Assembly (NCBI GenBank): GCA_033557465.1 | Contig: CM066043.1 | Location: 74,802,662-74,866,661, forward strand | Length of the DNA: 64,000 nucleotides | DNA from: Ichthyophis bannanicus | Lineage: Eukaryota; Chordata; Amphibia; Gymnophiona; Ichthyophiidae | Direction: 5' to 3' | Shown here: positions 54,650 through 63,229 of the stretch, piece by piece | Numbering within the stretch: the stretch's first letter is position 1 | Layout: every line of letters begins with the position of its first letter | Notes under the pieces: generated by a model | What the model saw: only the letters and a program-made list of their open reading frames with translations | What the model was told of the DNA's origin: nothing | Databases searched by the model: none | Made by a program: the position numbers and the translations under genes

Positions 54650-54860
54650 ATTAGACCAACGGGTCCTTGAAAAAGGGGTATGTGCTGCAGTTTGTGAAGT
54701 CCCCTTGCCGTGATCAAGGAAACTCCTCAGTGCCTCCTGCAGTTGCAGGTTATCATACTCGTGCCCTCCACAGAGCAGGCTCGGGGCAGTATTCCACTTA
54801 TTTTCTGGTACCAAAGAAAGGTGGGTCCTTCTGTCCCATTCTGATGTCTGACTAGAAATC
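54650..54860 (+). pseudogene. DIRS reverse transcriptase fragment
   Basis: The frame 54667-54855 reads KGYVLQFVKSPCRDQGNS, then STYFLVPKKGGSFCPIL. This corresponds to the REGYKLHF and SPYFLIPKKTGGYRPIL motifs at the start of the DIRS-C RT. It is a short isolated remnant of yet another DIRS. Confidence 0.7.
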
Positions 54861-55140
54861 TATTTGCAAGTTTGGTAAACCTACATGCAATCATTTTCAA
54901 GTTATTAAAGGGTGGAGAGGGACAAACACCAAAGCTGCATCATACACAGACATTTGGTGCAATCTAATAAACCTCTATTCTTGAACCTAGAGATATGCAG
55001 ACCCAGGAAAAACATTTCAGCAAAAACAGGTTTCTCCCCTTTTTCTCCCGAGGCTAGACATGGAAAAATTGGAAAAGTTTTGAAAAACTCAAAGGAAAAA
55101 AATGTATATTTGTTTTTTAATGGGCCTTCACATCTCTAAG

Positions 55141-56066
55141 CTTCATACACCCACCAAATATAAAGATACAAAACATTACTATACCAATAAGGTCCGAAGT
55201 GAGATACCTCGGGGTTACGCTGGACAATAAACTCAATCTCAAGACACACATAAACAAAACAATACAAAAAGCCTACTACAAGATGCGAATCATCAGGAGA
55301 CTGAAACCACTCCTCGCCCCAGAACACTTCCGTACCGTCTGTCAAGCACTGATAACCCCTCTACTGGACTTTTGCAATCCGATATACCTTGGACTACCGA
55401 AACAAGCTATCAAACCACTCCAACTGGCACAAAACACCGCAGCACGAATCATATCCGGAACTGCAAGACAAGAACACATCACACCCACCTTAAAGGACTT
55501 ACACTGGCTTCCAATCGATTCACGCATCAGATACAAAACTATCATAAACCTATTTAAGATAAAACAGCAAACATCAGCCAACAGCCTGCACGCCCTCATA
55601 CAACCAGACACCAGCACACGGCCTAGAAGAAAACAAACACACAACCGAGTCAGCACCCCAAGTGAATACAAACACACACGCAAGGACACAACAGACAGAG
55701 CACTCTCCATGGCTGCTCCAACAATATGGAACAAACTACCGGACGATTTGAGAGCAACTACAGACCTCAAGGACTTCAGAAAACAGCTGAAAACCATGCT
55801 GTTCAGAGAACACTATGGCCACATCACATAAACTAAGTAACTGTATAGCAGCACACGTTACCGACTAACACTATATGTATATATAAAATGTTTTTAGCAC
55901 CACTGTATATAGCCCACATTGTACATAGCTCAAACCAATCTAGCTCACAACACAACACACACCCAACTAAATTTCCACCCTCACTGCATGTATAACACAC
56001 TCACACTACCAGATTGTTTGCTGTGATACCACCTTGATTATCATGATAAGGCGGTTTAGAAATACT

Positions 56067-56095
<29 letters not shown>
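55141..56095 (+). pseudogene. L2-like LINE 3' end with intact C-terminal frame
   Basis: A 210-residue frame (ATG 55199 to TAA 55831; the same frame is open from 55145) covers the ORF2 C-terminus: VRYLGVTLDNKLNLKTHI, HFRTVCQALITPLLDFCNPI, LQLAQNTAARIISG, TLKDLHWLPIDSRIRYK, and DRALSMAAPTIWNKLPDDLR. No stops or frameshifts occur in this part. The 3' UTR (to 56030) ends in aaggcggtttagaaatactg and six aaat repeats. It is 5'-truncated just before the LGVTLD motif, so it has no catalytic palm. The close match to 43430-44060 marks the same subfamily. It is probably the youngest L2-like copy here. Confidence 0.88.
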
Positions 56096-56098
<3 letters not shown>

Positions 56099-56675
56099 CT
56101 TGATTTGAGGCTAAAATCACAAAGAACCAAATATAAACTGAAAATGTAAAAAATTGTCCAGTCTACATATACCATTGTCAATGTTTCTTCAGAAGCAGAT
56201 AATGTTACCAAGTAACTCTGTCCCTTTAGAGCACAATCCAACATTTCTAGGGTGTGCTGGCAAAGGCTTCTTCTCAGTAGTTGCTGCTTGAGTTAGAGAC
56301 CATCAGTAGAAGCAACCGACCAGAAAGCCTTCAGCTCAGAAGCTGCTGTCTGATAGAAGCTAGGTGACAAACAAAGCTAGGTGGCAAATAAAACTAATCT
56401 GGCTATTCCCGCTCCAGATGCAGATTTCTTAGACTTAAAACCTGAGGGTTTTTTTCAACTAAGATGTTTTGCAATGGAATATTGATAGCACTATACCCAT
56501 TTATTGCCTGAATCATTGGGAAAACTATCCCACTGCTGCTTTCTAGCACCAAGGGGGAATGCACTTATCAGGCAGCTGGAAAGGCTCATGTTTCTTCTTA
56601 TAACTTTTTGGGAAAGAGTTGCCTGGTGTGGACAGATTTTCACCATTTGTGATAGGGGGAGATTGTTTGCTTGAA
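56096..56675. other. No recognisable feature
   Basis: No coding similarity or paired ends seen. Confidence 0.5.
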
Positions 56676-57375
56676 CTTTTTTTTTCTTATTTCTTCATAT
56701 AATTTCAACAAAATTTACAAAGTAAATTATTATGAAAAAGGAGAGAGAAATCACAAGAAATGACAGACAAAAAGAAAAAAACATGGAAAATAGATGTCAC
56801 AAAGACTTAAAACAATAAACATTACTGAACTTCATAAATCAGATCCCGAACAACCCACCCTTACCATTCCTCTGAAACTCAACTCAATAATTAGAAAATC
56901 TATTTATCCTGAAGAAATTATTCCAATTGCACTGGATGATAGAAAATAGATCTATTACCACCATGGCCTACTAAATGTTTGCATAGAAACTTAAAAAAAA
57001 ATAGTCCTACTAATAATTAGTTATTAAATTAGCTTTAACCCTCAAAGTTCTTTCTCTTCATCTGCGTTGATCTGCAGCCGGGAACAGAGACCATCTGACC
57101 AAAAAAGGAAACACTAAAGAAAGTTGTAAAAATCAAACTCTTATTCAATTTGGAGTTGGGAGTCGCCACTAGGGCAGCCCTAATCATTATGTCTCCTTGT
57201 ATTGTCTCCAAAAAGCTGACATATCCAGGCCATCTGCTGATAAGAGTTTCATGCCCTCCTCCTCTCCCATGTCTAATCTGGGATACATAATGCATCCTAG
57301 AAATCCCAATAGACTGTACATTTGAGATCTTCAGTATTTCTTTGAAATACATTTTCTGCGTCGTTCCCCTCCCCC
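56676..57375 (-). pseudogene. Second L1-like ORF1-only fragment
   Basis: Minus-strand 57035-57352 reads MYFKEILKISNVQSIGISRM, then MIRAALVATPNSKLNKSLIF and FFGQMVSVPGCRSTQMKRKN. These align in order with RRFFTEVL...ITRVQYV, SRATLLVSFAFESDRNSVLR and FMGSKIMIFPDLARDTQKRR of the ORF1 at 44700-45971. About 330 bases of AT-rich 3' UTR follow directly, then an A-run (complement at 56679-56691). Again there is no ORF2 between ORF1 and the tail. The similarity is diverged and contains frame changes, so this is an older copy or a different subfamily. The 5' end is truncated. Confidence 0.6.
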
Positions 57376-57860
57376 CCTCCCAGCCACCCAGATGACAAGA
57401 GGAAGTTCAGTAGCTGCAAGCTCTTATTTTGCATATCATTTTTGAGGTTTTACAACTTTATATATATATATGGAGGCTGTCCTTTAATATGAGCAGATGT
57501 TGCTACCAGTAGTGAGGCTACTGAATTCCCTGCCTGGATCACCTGTTCTATCTTATGATGTCTGTCTTCATGTTCCTACAGTTTGTAACAGAGTTTCAAG
57601 AGAATTCTATAGTCTGAACAGTAATCAATCAGATTTTTGTCCATCGGTTTTACAGCCAAGCAAATATCATTCAAAACAGCACCTTTACTTGTAATTGCAG
57701 CCTCTTGATTCAGTAGCATAGAAGTCGAAGCCACTGGCATAGAAGATGTCTATCAAAAGAGAAATGGCTGGCATATCAACCTGGAACTAACTGGGTGCAG
57801 CTTCAAGCTGTACACTAGAACTTGCAGAGCCTGAAAGTTCCTCTTGCACGTTTCTTTCTC
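57376..57860. other. No recognisable feature
   Basis: Contains a C-run (57368-57379) and a tatatata run (57460-57471). The open frame at 57497-57694 shows no family similarity. Confidence 0.5.
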
Positions 57861-57861
57861 C

Positions 57862-58080
57862 ATGGACAAGCAGGATATAATTGGCCACACAGATAGGTGT
57901 CATCACCCTTGATGGCACCAGGTCAGATTTGCTCTCCCAGCATGTGCGAGTGAATCCCACCAGTGTGCCGGTTGCTCCCCCCCCCCCCCCCCTTACCCTT
58001 CAATCTACTTCATTCACCTGGCCAAGCAGGACAGAATTTGCTCTCCTCTTTTCTTCTTTCTTTTACAGTTTTTTAAAATG
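57862..58080 (+). mobile_element. Possible DIRS left end (H)
   Basis: catggacaagcaggatataa, then ataggtgtcatcacccttga and cagcatgtgcgagtg, resembles the layout of the C/E/F left ends (..gaacaagcaggaatgag.., ..gggtgacgtc.., ..gcgcatgc..). Below it lies a second weak copy of the start (ggccaagcaggacagaattt, 58020). No gag follows. Assignment by resemblance only. Confidence 0.4.
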
Positions 58081-58114
58081 TAATATTCTCTAAGGAAGAT
58101 CTGCTAAAAGGAAG

Positions 58115-58340
58115 CTGCAACTCCCAAGGGACCCATACTTGGTACCTTTGGGATGCATTTCTCTATGGGAGCACCTCCAAACTGCTCAAACTCCCAAAGG
58201 GGCCCAGACTAGGCACCCAAGGGATGTTTTCTACAAAAGAGATTCTTTTCAACAACTGCAAGTTCTTCTGTGAGAAAATGAAAGAACCTAAACTCCCAAG
58301 GGGGCCCAAACTAGGTACCCGTGGGATGTTACCTGTGAAA
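58115..58340. repeat. Three imperfect tandem repeats
   Basis: caactcccaagggacccata (58118), caaactcccaaaggggccca (58187) and taaactcccaagggggccca (58289) each begin a unit that ends in gtacc...gggatg. Spacings are about 70 and 102 bases. On the minus strand the units encode an IPxVPSxGPxG pattern three times, and the open minus frame 58163-58354 covers two of them. Confidence 0.6.
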
Positions 58341-58961
58341 TGTTGTTCTACCATTTGAGTAACAATAAGTGGGCTCCAAGGAGTTTACCACCCCTTGCTG
58401 CCTTTTTGCCTCAGCCATAATACAACACTGCATAAAAAACAAACCCCCCCCCAGGTGTTTAGCTAACGGGACTCTTCATGACTCCCCAACCCTGGCATGA
58501 GACCACCGCTGTTGGCCATAGGCCTGATCCAAGCTGCACTCCTCACAACACCCAGTCATTCTCTATTCCCTAGCAGTTGGGGGGAGGGGGCTTGTAGCAG
58601 CCTGTGCCCCTGCGGCCATCCTCAGCACTGACACTACAAGGTCTCAGCACGACTTTGGGATAGAGCGCGCGGTCAATGTGAGCAGCCTCAAGTAGGCCTC
58701 CACCCACCTCGGTGTAAGCATGCGCCATTGCGGCCTACTGCCTTAAAAATGTCACTCTGCTGTACAGCTGCAAGTGCATAGACACTCAGCCAACACAAAA
58801 AAAGGTGGGGGGGGGAGACACTGGATCCGAGAACACACCACTAAAAACAAACCAGCCCATACTTGGGAAGCCTCAAGTAATCTCCTTACCAGAGGCTTAC
58901 AGAGATGCGTGCATAATTTCGGGGGATAGGCTTCCCCATGATTGTTCTACTGTGACTACAT
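58341..58961. other. No recognisable feature
   Basis: C-runs at 58445-58454 and a G-run at 58806-58815. I see no coding similarity. Confidence 0.5.
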
Positions 58962-59156
58962 CAGTGGTTCCCAACCCAGTCCTCGGGGAACCCCAGGCCC
59001 ATCAGGTTTTCAGAGTACCCACAATGAATATGCATGAGATAGATCTACATGCACTGCTTCTGTTGTATGCAGATCTATCTCATGCATATTCATTGTGGGT
59101 ACTCTGAAAACCTGACGGGCCTGGGGTTCCCCGAGGACCGACGTTGGGAACCTCTG
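58962..59156. mobile_element. Palindromic hAT MITE 3
   Basis: The 195-bp element starts cagtggttcccaacccagtc and ends with the inverse gttgggaacctctg. Arms pair along acccacaatgaatatgcatg / catgcatattcattgtgggt. The inner core equals MITEs 1 and 2. The flanks do not show a clear 8-bp duplication. Confidence 0.85.
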
Positions 59157-59200
59157 ACATAGCTGCCCAGTGGCCTTCCCCCAGCCCTAGGGGGGTCTTT

Positions 59201-59358
59201 CTCCAGGACCAAGCAGAAAGTCAGTCCTCACTTATGGGTGACGTCAGCCGACGGAGCCCTCGCGGAGCAATTTTCCCCAGCTTTCGCAGAAAGCCTTTGG
59301 GAATTGCAGCGCGCATGCACGGTCCCCTTCCCGCCCAGGGATGCCATCTTGCTCAGTC
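59201..59358. repeat. DIRS-E left inverted terminal repeat
   Basis: Starts ctccaggaccaagcagaaag and contains gggtgacgtcagccgacgga. It pairs with 62871-63026 over its whole length. Confidence 0.93.
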
Positions 59359-59603
59359 TTCTTTTTTCTGCGGAGCCCTACAGACGTGTCTGTTAACGCC
59401 GCTGAAAAGTTGATTTCTTTGATATCTTTTCGTTAATTTTTTTTTTTTTCCTCGGTTCGTGTGTTCCTCTTCCCGCCGGGTCTCGATATCCCCTATCGGG
59501 CCCGTTTACGTTTTAATTTTTTTCCAACTGGCGGTCCCGCCACTTTTCTCTTCATCCCTGGAAGCGCGGTCGTTCGACCTTGCAGAGGCCCTTTTTCCCC
59601 CCG

Positions 59604-60608
59604 ATGGCTGCCAGCGGTTTTAAAAAGTGTGATCGCTGTGTCAGGCTCATGTCTCTTACTGACACGCATGACTGCTGCCTCCGCTGCCTTGGGGCCGAGC
59701 ATGACCCTATAAGCTGCGGCCCGTGCAGCAAGATGTCCTCGAAGGCGCTGAGGAGTCGGCAGTTGCAGAGGGACCGGATCTTCTCTGACTCCACGCGGAC
59801 CTCGTCAGAGGCCTCTACGCCTCGCGGCTCCGGTTCGGAGCTTCGTAGGAGTTCTTCTGAACGGGGCTCCCCCAGCCGGGAACGCCGGCGGGAGAAGCGG
59901 CCCGCAAGGGTGGATCCGGGCGGCGAAACTGGTCCTTCGAGGGCCAGGTCGCTTAGCCCGGTCCAGCTCCCCGGGCCCTCAAAGGAGGAGAAGCCTTCGA
60001 AGATCCCTCGTCTCGAAGTGGAGTCGCCTAGGCACTTGAGTGATATAGTCCTCCTGGACTCCCCCACGGATGAGCCGACGTCGGGCCCGACGCTGTTGGG
60101 GCCCGAGTCGACGGCTGCTGGGTCTTCTGAGCTTGATCTCAGATTGACGACCTTGGAGCGCAGTATATCTGCCTTCATGGACCAGCAGCGGGCATGGATC
60201 ACCGGCTTCACCAGTGCATCTGCCCCGACCACCGGGACGTCGACGCTCAAGTCGACCCCGGAGGCCGAGCCGATCCTCGAGTCCATACGTCCTCGATTCG
60301 ATCCTCGGCCTAGGTCTCCCTCGGCTTCCCGTTCGGGACCGAGGTCCTCGACGCCGGCCTCGGTGTCGGGGCGGAGGTCCCCGGGTCCTGCTCCCGCGGA
60401 ACCTCTCGATTCCTCCTCGGAGGAGTCGGGCTGGGACACGGAGGAGGAGGAGTCACCCGGTTCTTTTCAGACTCAGTGCGTCCCCTCCGATTCGCCCGAG
60501 TCGGAGCCTCGGAGGCGGTCCCTTCCGGAGGATACCTGGTTCTCCAATTTCGTGAGGGATATGGCCAAAGCGTTGGCCTTCCCCGCGGATCCGGAGGAGG
60601 AACCCTGA
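59604..60608 (+). pseudogene. DIRS-E gag-like ORF, N-terminal part
   Basis: The ATG at 59604 is chosen by alignment with the other gags (MAASGFKKCDRC). The frame is open for 334 residues to TGA at 60606. The Cys/His cluster C9, C12, H22, C25, C28, H33, C38, C41 has the same spacing as in DIRS-C and DIRS-F. Then comes a long stretch rich in serine, arginine, proline and glutamate (SRERRREKRPARVD and ESGWDTEEEE). The last part, WFSNFVRDMAKALAF, corresponds to SFQDFIREVARGLSI in DIRS-C. After the TGA the same frame continues with conserved text (IDSIYRVRKSPGFQKVQLPH) to a second stop at 60840. The TGA is thus a point change inside gag. A minus-strand frame over 59552-60439 is a shadow of the high GC content. 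Confidence 0.85.
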
Positions 60609-60852
60609 GCCGAAGAGCTCGAGGCCCTTCAGTACGACTCCCCCCCGAGGGAGGCCTTCACTGTACCGGTTCCCCTGATGCTGGAGCGGCTTCCCCTCCG
60701 CATGTGGGAGAGCCCCGCCTCGACGCCAGTGTTGAGCAAGCGGATCGATTCCATATATCGAGTCCGCAAGAGCCCCGGGTTCCAGAAGGTGCAACTTCCG
60801 CACCACTCCATGGTGTTGGAGTTGGCCATGCATCGACTTTAAGAGTCAAAAG

Positions 60853-61521
60853 ATGCACTCCTCGGTGCCCCCGGGGAAGGAGGCCCGGAGCCTGGATGCC
60901 CTCGGTAGGAAGTGCTTCCAAGGCTCTATGCTGGCTTGTCGGGTCCAGACATATCAACTGTACATGGGTATGTACCTCCGAGACCTGGCGAAAGAACTTC
61001 AGGGTTTCTCGGCCGGTCTCTCCGAGGAACCCTTGCAGCGGTTCCAAGCCTTGTCCTCCGGGATTCGAGAGTGTTCGAAGTTCATTTCTCGAGCGGCCTA
61101 TGATGGCTTTGAGGCCTCGGCCCGAGTAGCTGGAGCCGGCATCGGGGCTCGCCGCCAGGCTTGGCTTCAGTCATCCGACCTCGAGCCCTGGGTGCAGGAC
61201 AAGTTGGTCGATGTCCATTGCAGAGGGGAAAACCTCTTCGGCAAACCCATGGCCGAAAAGGCGGCGGAGCTCGAGTCGGAGACTCTCACCAGGACTCGCC
61301 TTTCTAGAAAGTCCTCTGCCCCTTCACAGAAGAAGAAGGGCTCGGGGAAAAGGCCTTTTTACCTGAGGAAAGTGTTTGCTTATACGCCTCACCAAACACA
61401 ATACCCGGCCACAACCCCCCTTCAAGGGCAGCGGCCTAGGGGTCAGGGTAACGGATCCCGGAAGCAGAAAGCCCCCAAACCCACCACGCAGGCCCCGGCC
61501 CAGCAGGGCGGGGTTTTTTGA
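60853..61521 (+). pseudogene. DIRS-E gag-like ORF, C-terminal part
   Basis: After a frameshift near 60842 the gag continues: LDALGRKCFQGSMLACRVQT, IGARRQAWLQSSDLEPWVQD and a basic, glutamine-rich tail (KSSAPSQKKKGSGKRPFY) ending in QQGGVF at 61521. The homologous parts of DIRS-C are at 37255-37330 and 37495-37857. The basic tail probably contacts nucleic acid. It overlaps the pol frame by about 145 bases, a normal DIRS arrangement. Confidence 0.85.
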
Positions 61522-62557
61522 CTATGCCAGCATAGCCCCTCCCCCTCAGGGGCTTTTGGCCGGCACGGGGGGTCGGCTGACCCACTTCGCTCACAGGTGG
61601 TCCGCCATAACATCCGAGGCCTGGGTATTGCAGGTAGTTCAAGAAGGCTACCTCCTTCATTTTCACCAGGTGTCTCCCCCCTACTTCCCAGGGGAGCCTC
61701 CCAGACCCCCTCTGCACAGGGACTTGCTCCTTCGGGAGCTGCGAAGTCTGCTTCAAGAACGGGCGGTGGAGACCGTGCCCCAACACTGCTGGGGTCACGG
61801 GTTTTACTCGAGGTACTTCCTGGTTCCAAAGAGAACAGGAGGCCTCAGGCCCATTCTAGACCTACGCAACCTCAACGTGGTTCTGCAAAGGCTTACCTGT
61901 CCGCCTTTTGAGCCCATGGCTACCTGCCCTCCCCGTTTTCTCTCCTGGAAAACTCTTTTCTTGGTGGCCCTCACTTCCGCGAGGCGCGTGAGTGAGCTAC
62001 AAGCCCTAGTGTCAGAGCCTCCGTACACTAGGTTCTACAAGAATAGGGTTGTACTGCGGACCCACCCTAAGTTCCTTCCGAAGGTGGTCTCCCACTTCCA
62101 CATCAACCAGGAGGTGGTTCTTCCGACCTTTTTTCCCAGGCCGCACGCCAGCCGAGCGAAAACTCTGCTGCACACCCTGGACTGTAGAAGAGCCTTATCC
62201 TTCTACCTTGACCGTACGCGAGAGCATAGGAAAGCCATCCAGCTTTTCGTATCTTTTGACCCCAATCGGTTGGGGGTACCTGTCTCTAAGCGTACTCTGT
62301 CCTCCTGGATAGCCGACTGTATCGCCTGGTCTTACGGGGCAGCCGGTCTCTCCTTGGAGAGTCGTGTCACGGCTCATCGGGTCAGGGCGAAGGCCGCGTC
62401 GGTGGCTCATCTCCGCTCTGTTCCATTGGCAGACATCTGCCGGGCCGCTACTTGGTCTTCAGGCCAGACCTTTGCGGCTCATTACTGCCTTGAAAGGGAG
62501 TCCCGCAGGGACAGCGCTTTCGGCCAGGCAGTTCTCCACAATCTCTTTGAGGTTTAG
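61376..62557 (+). CDS. DIRS-E in-frame RT-tyrosine recombinase fusion ORF
   Basis: This is an uninterrupted frame of 393 residues. Residues 1-60 overlap gag. Residues 65-172 are the RT start: VVQEGYLLHFHQVSPPYF, YSRYFLVPKRTGGLRPILDL and RNLNVVLQ. At about 61890 the frame passes directly into the recombinase catalytic part, RLTCPPFEPMATCPPRFLSW. It contains LTSARRVSELQAL (catalytic R, 61985-61987), VTAHRVRAKAASV (H 62375-62377, R 62384-62386) and TFAAHYCLERES (nucleophile Y, 62483-62485), ending HNLFEV. The whole R-H-R-Y set is present, but the RT palm, RNase H and the recombinase core-binding domain are deleted. The deletion junction lies where RT (RNLNVVLQ) and recombinase (xDLNLVLxx in DIRS-C) look alike, so homology-driven loss is likely. 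Whether it makes a protein is unknown. Confidence 0.85.
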   Translation: MLIRLTKHNTRPQPPFKGSGLGVRVTDPGSRKPPNPPRRPRPSRAGFFDYASIAPPPQGLLAGTGGRLTHFAHRWSAITSEAWVLQVVQEGYLLHFHQVSPPYFPGEPPRPPLHRDLLLRELRSLLQERAVETVPQHCWGHGFYSRYFLVPKRTGGLRPILDLRNLNVVLQRLTCPPFEPMATCPPRFLSWKTLFLVALTSARRVSELQALVSEPPYTRFYKNRVVLRTHPKFLPKVVSHFHINQEVVLPTFFPRPHASRAKTLLHTLDCRRALSFYLDRTREHRKAIQLFVSFDPNRLGVPVSKRTLSSWIADCIAWSYGAAGLSLESRVTAHRVRAKAASVAHLRSVPLADICRAATWSSGQTFAAHYCLERESRRDSAFGQAVLHNLFEV

Positions 62558-62691
62558 GCAACTCCTCCCTCCGGCCCTAGTGTTGGGCTACCGGCCGGAT
62601 TCGTATTCCGAGAAGACTCTTTCCCTCTGTACTGTTGAGCTTGAGGGAGCTCTTTTAGACTTGAGGTCTCCGGTAGCCTTAAGCTTGGGAG

Positions 62692-62790
62692 TCCCATAAG
62701 TGAGGACTGACTTCCTGCTTGGTCCTGGAGAAAGAGTAGTTACTCACCTGTAACAGGTGTTCTCCAGGAGCAGCAGGAATCAGTCATCAC
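62692..62790. repeat. DIRS-E internal complementary region
   Basis: The left half (cccataagtgaggactgact to ttggtcctggag) complements the left end at 59201-59238. The right half (gagtagttactcacctgtaa to cagtcatcac) complements the right end at 63000-63055. Confidence 0.93.
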
Positions 62791-62870
62791 TACCCTCCCT
62801 CCTCCCCTGGAGTTGCAGTCATTCTTATTGCATATTTGCTAACTTTTGCTGTCTTTCCGCTATGTCATCA

Positions 62871-63058
62871 GACTGAGCAAGATGGAATCCCTGGGCGGGA
62901 ATGGGACCGCGCATGCGCGCTGCAATTCCAAAAGGCTTTCTGCGAAAGCTGGGGAAAATTGCTCTGCGAGGGCTCCGTCGGCTGACGTCACCCATAAGTG
63001 AGGACTGATTCCTGCTGCTCCTGGAGAACACCTGTTAGAGGTGAGTAACTACTCTTTC
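62871..63058. repeat. DIRS-E right inverted terminal repeat with extension
   Basis: Reverse complement of the left repeat to 63026, then aacacctgttagaggtgagt and aactactcttt. The extension includes a splice-donor-like gaggtgagtaa at 63038-63048. Confidence 0.92.
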
Positions 63059-63229
63059 CTGCTCCTCCAAACACAGAGCCCCCCCCTCTTTCCTTCCAGC
63101 ATGCAGGGGTGGTCCTCCCACACAGCCCTTCTCTGCAGAGGTTGGTAACGTTGGTGCAAGGGCCCTAACCCCAGAAGTCTTGCACTGTTTTTATAAAAAT
63201 AAAAAAATGTAAAAAAAACAAAGCATGTG

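Larger units (their letters stand above)
59201..63058 (+). mobile_element. DIRS-E: GC-rich, internally deleted DIRS
   Basis: The terminal repeats are 59201-59358 and 62871-63026 (aaagcctttgggaattgcag / ctgcaattccaaaaggcttt). The internal complementary region is at 62692-62790. Gag occupies 59604-61521 and an RT-recombinase fusion 61376-62557. The length of 3.86 kb reflects loss of the RT palm, RNase H and the start of the recombinase. The gag is markedly GC- and CpG-rich compared with all flanking DNA, including the other DIRS copies, which suggests recent arrival with little methylation decay. Confidence 0.93.

Noticed and set aside
57497..57694. 65-residue plus-strand frame
   Set aside because: No motif, short, and surrounded by sequence without coding signal.
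59552..60439. 295-residue minus-strand open frame
   Set aside because: Antisense shadow of the GC-rich DIRS-E gag. No family motif, and the sense frame has the conserved Cys/His cluster.
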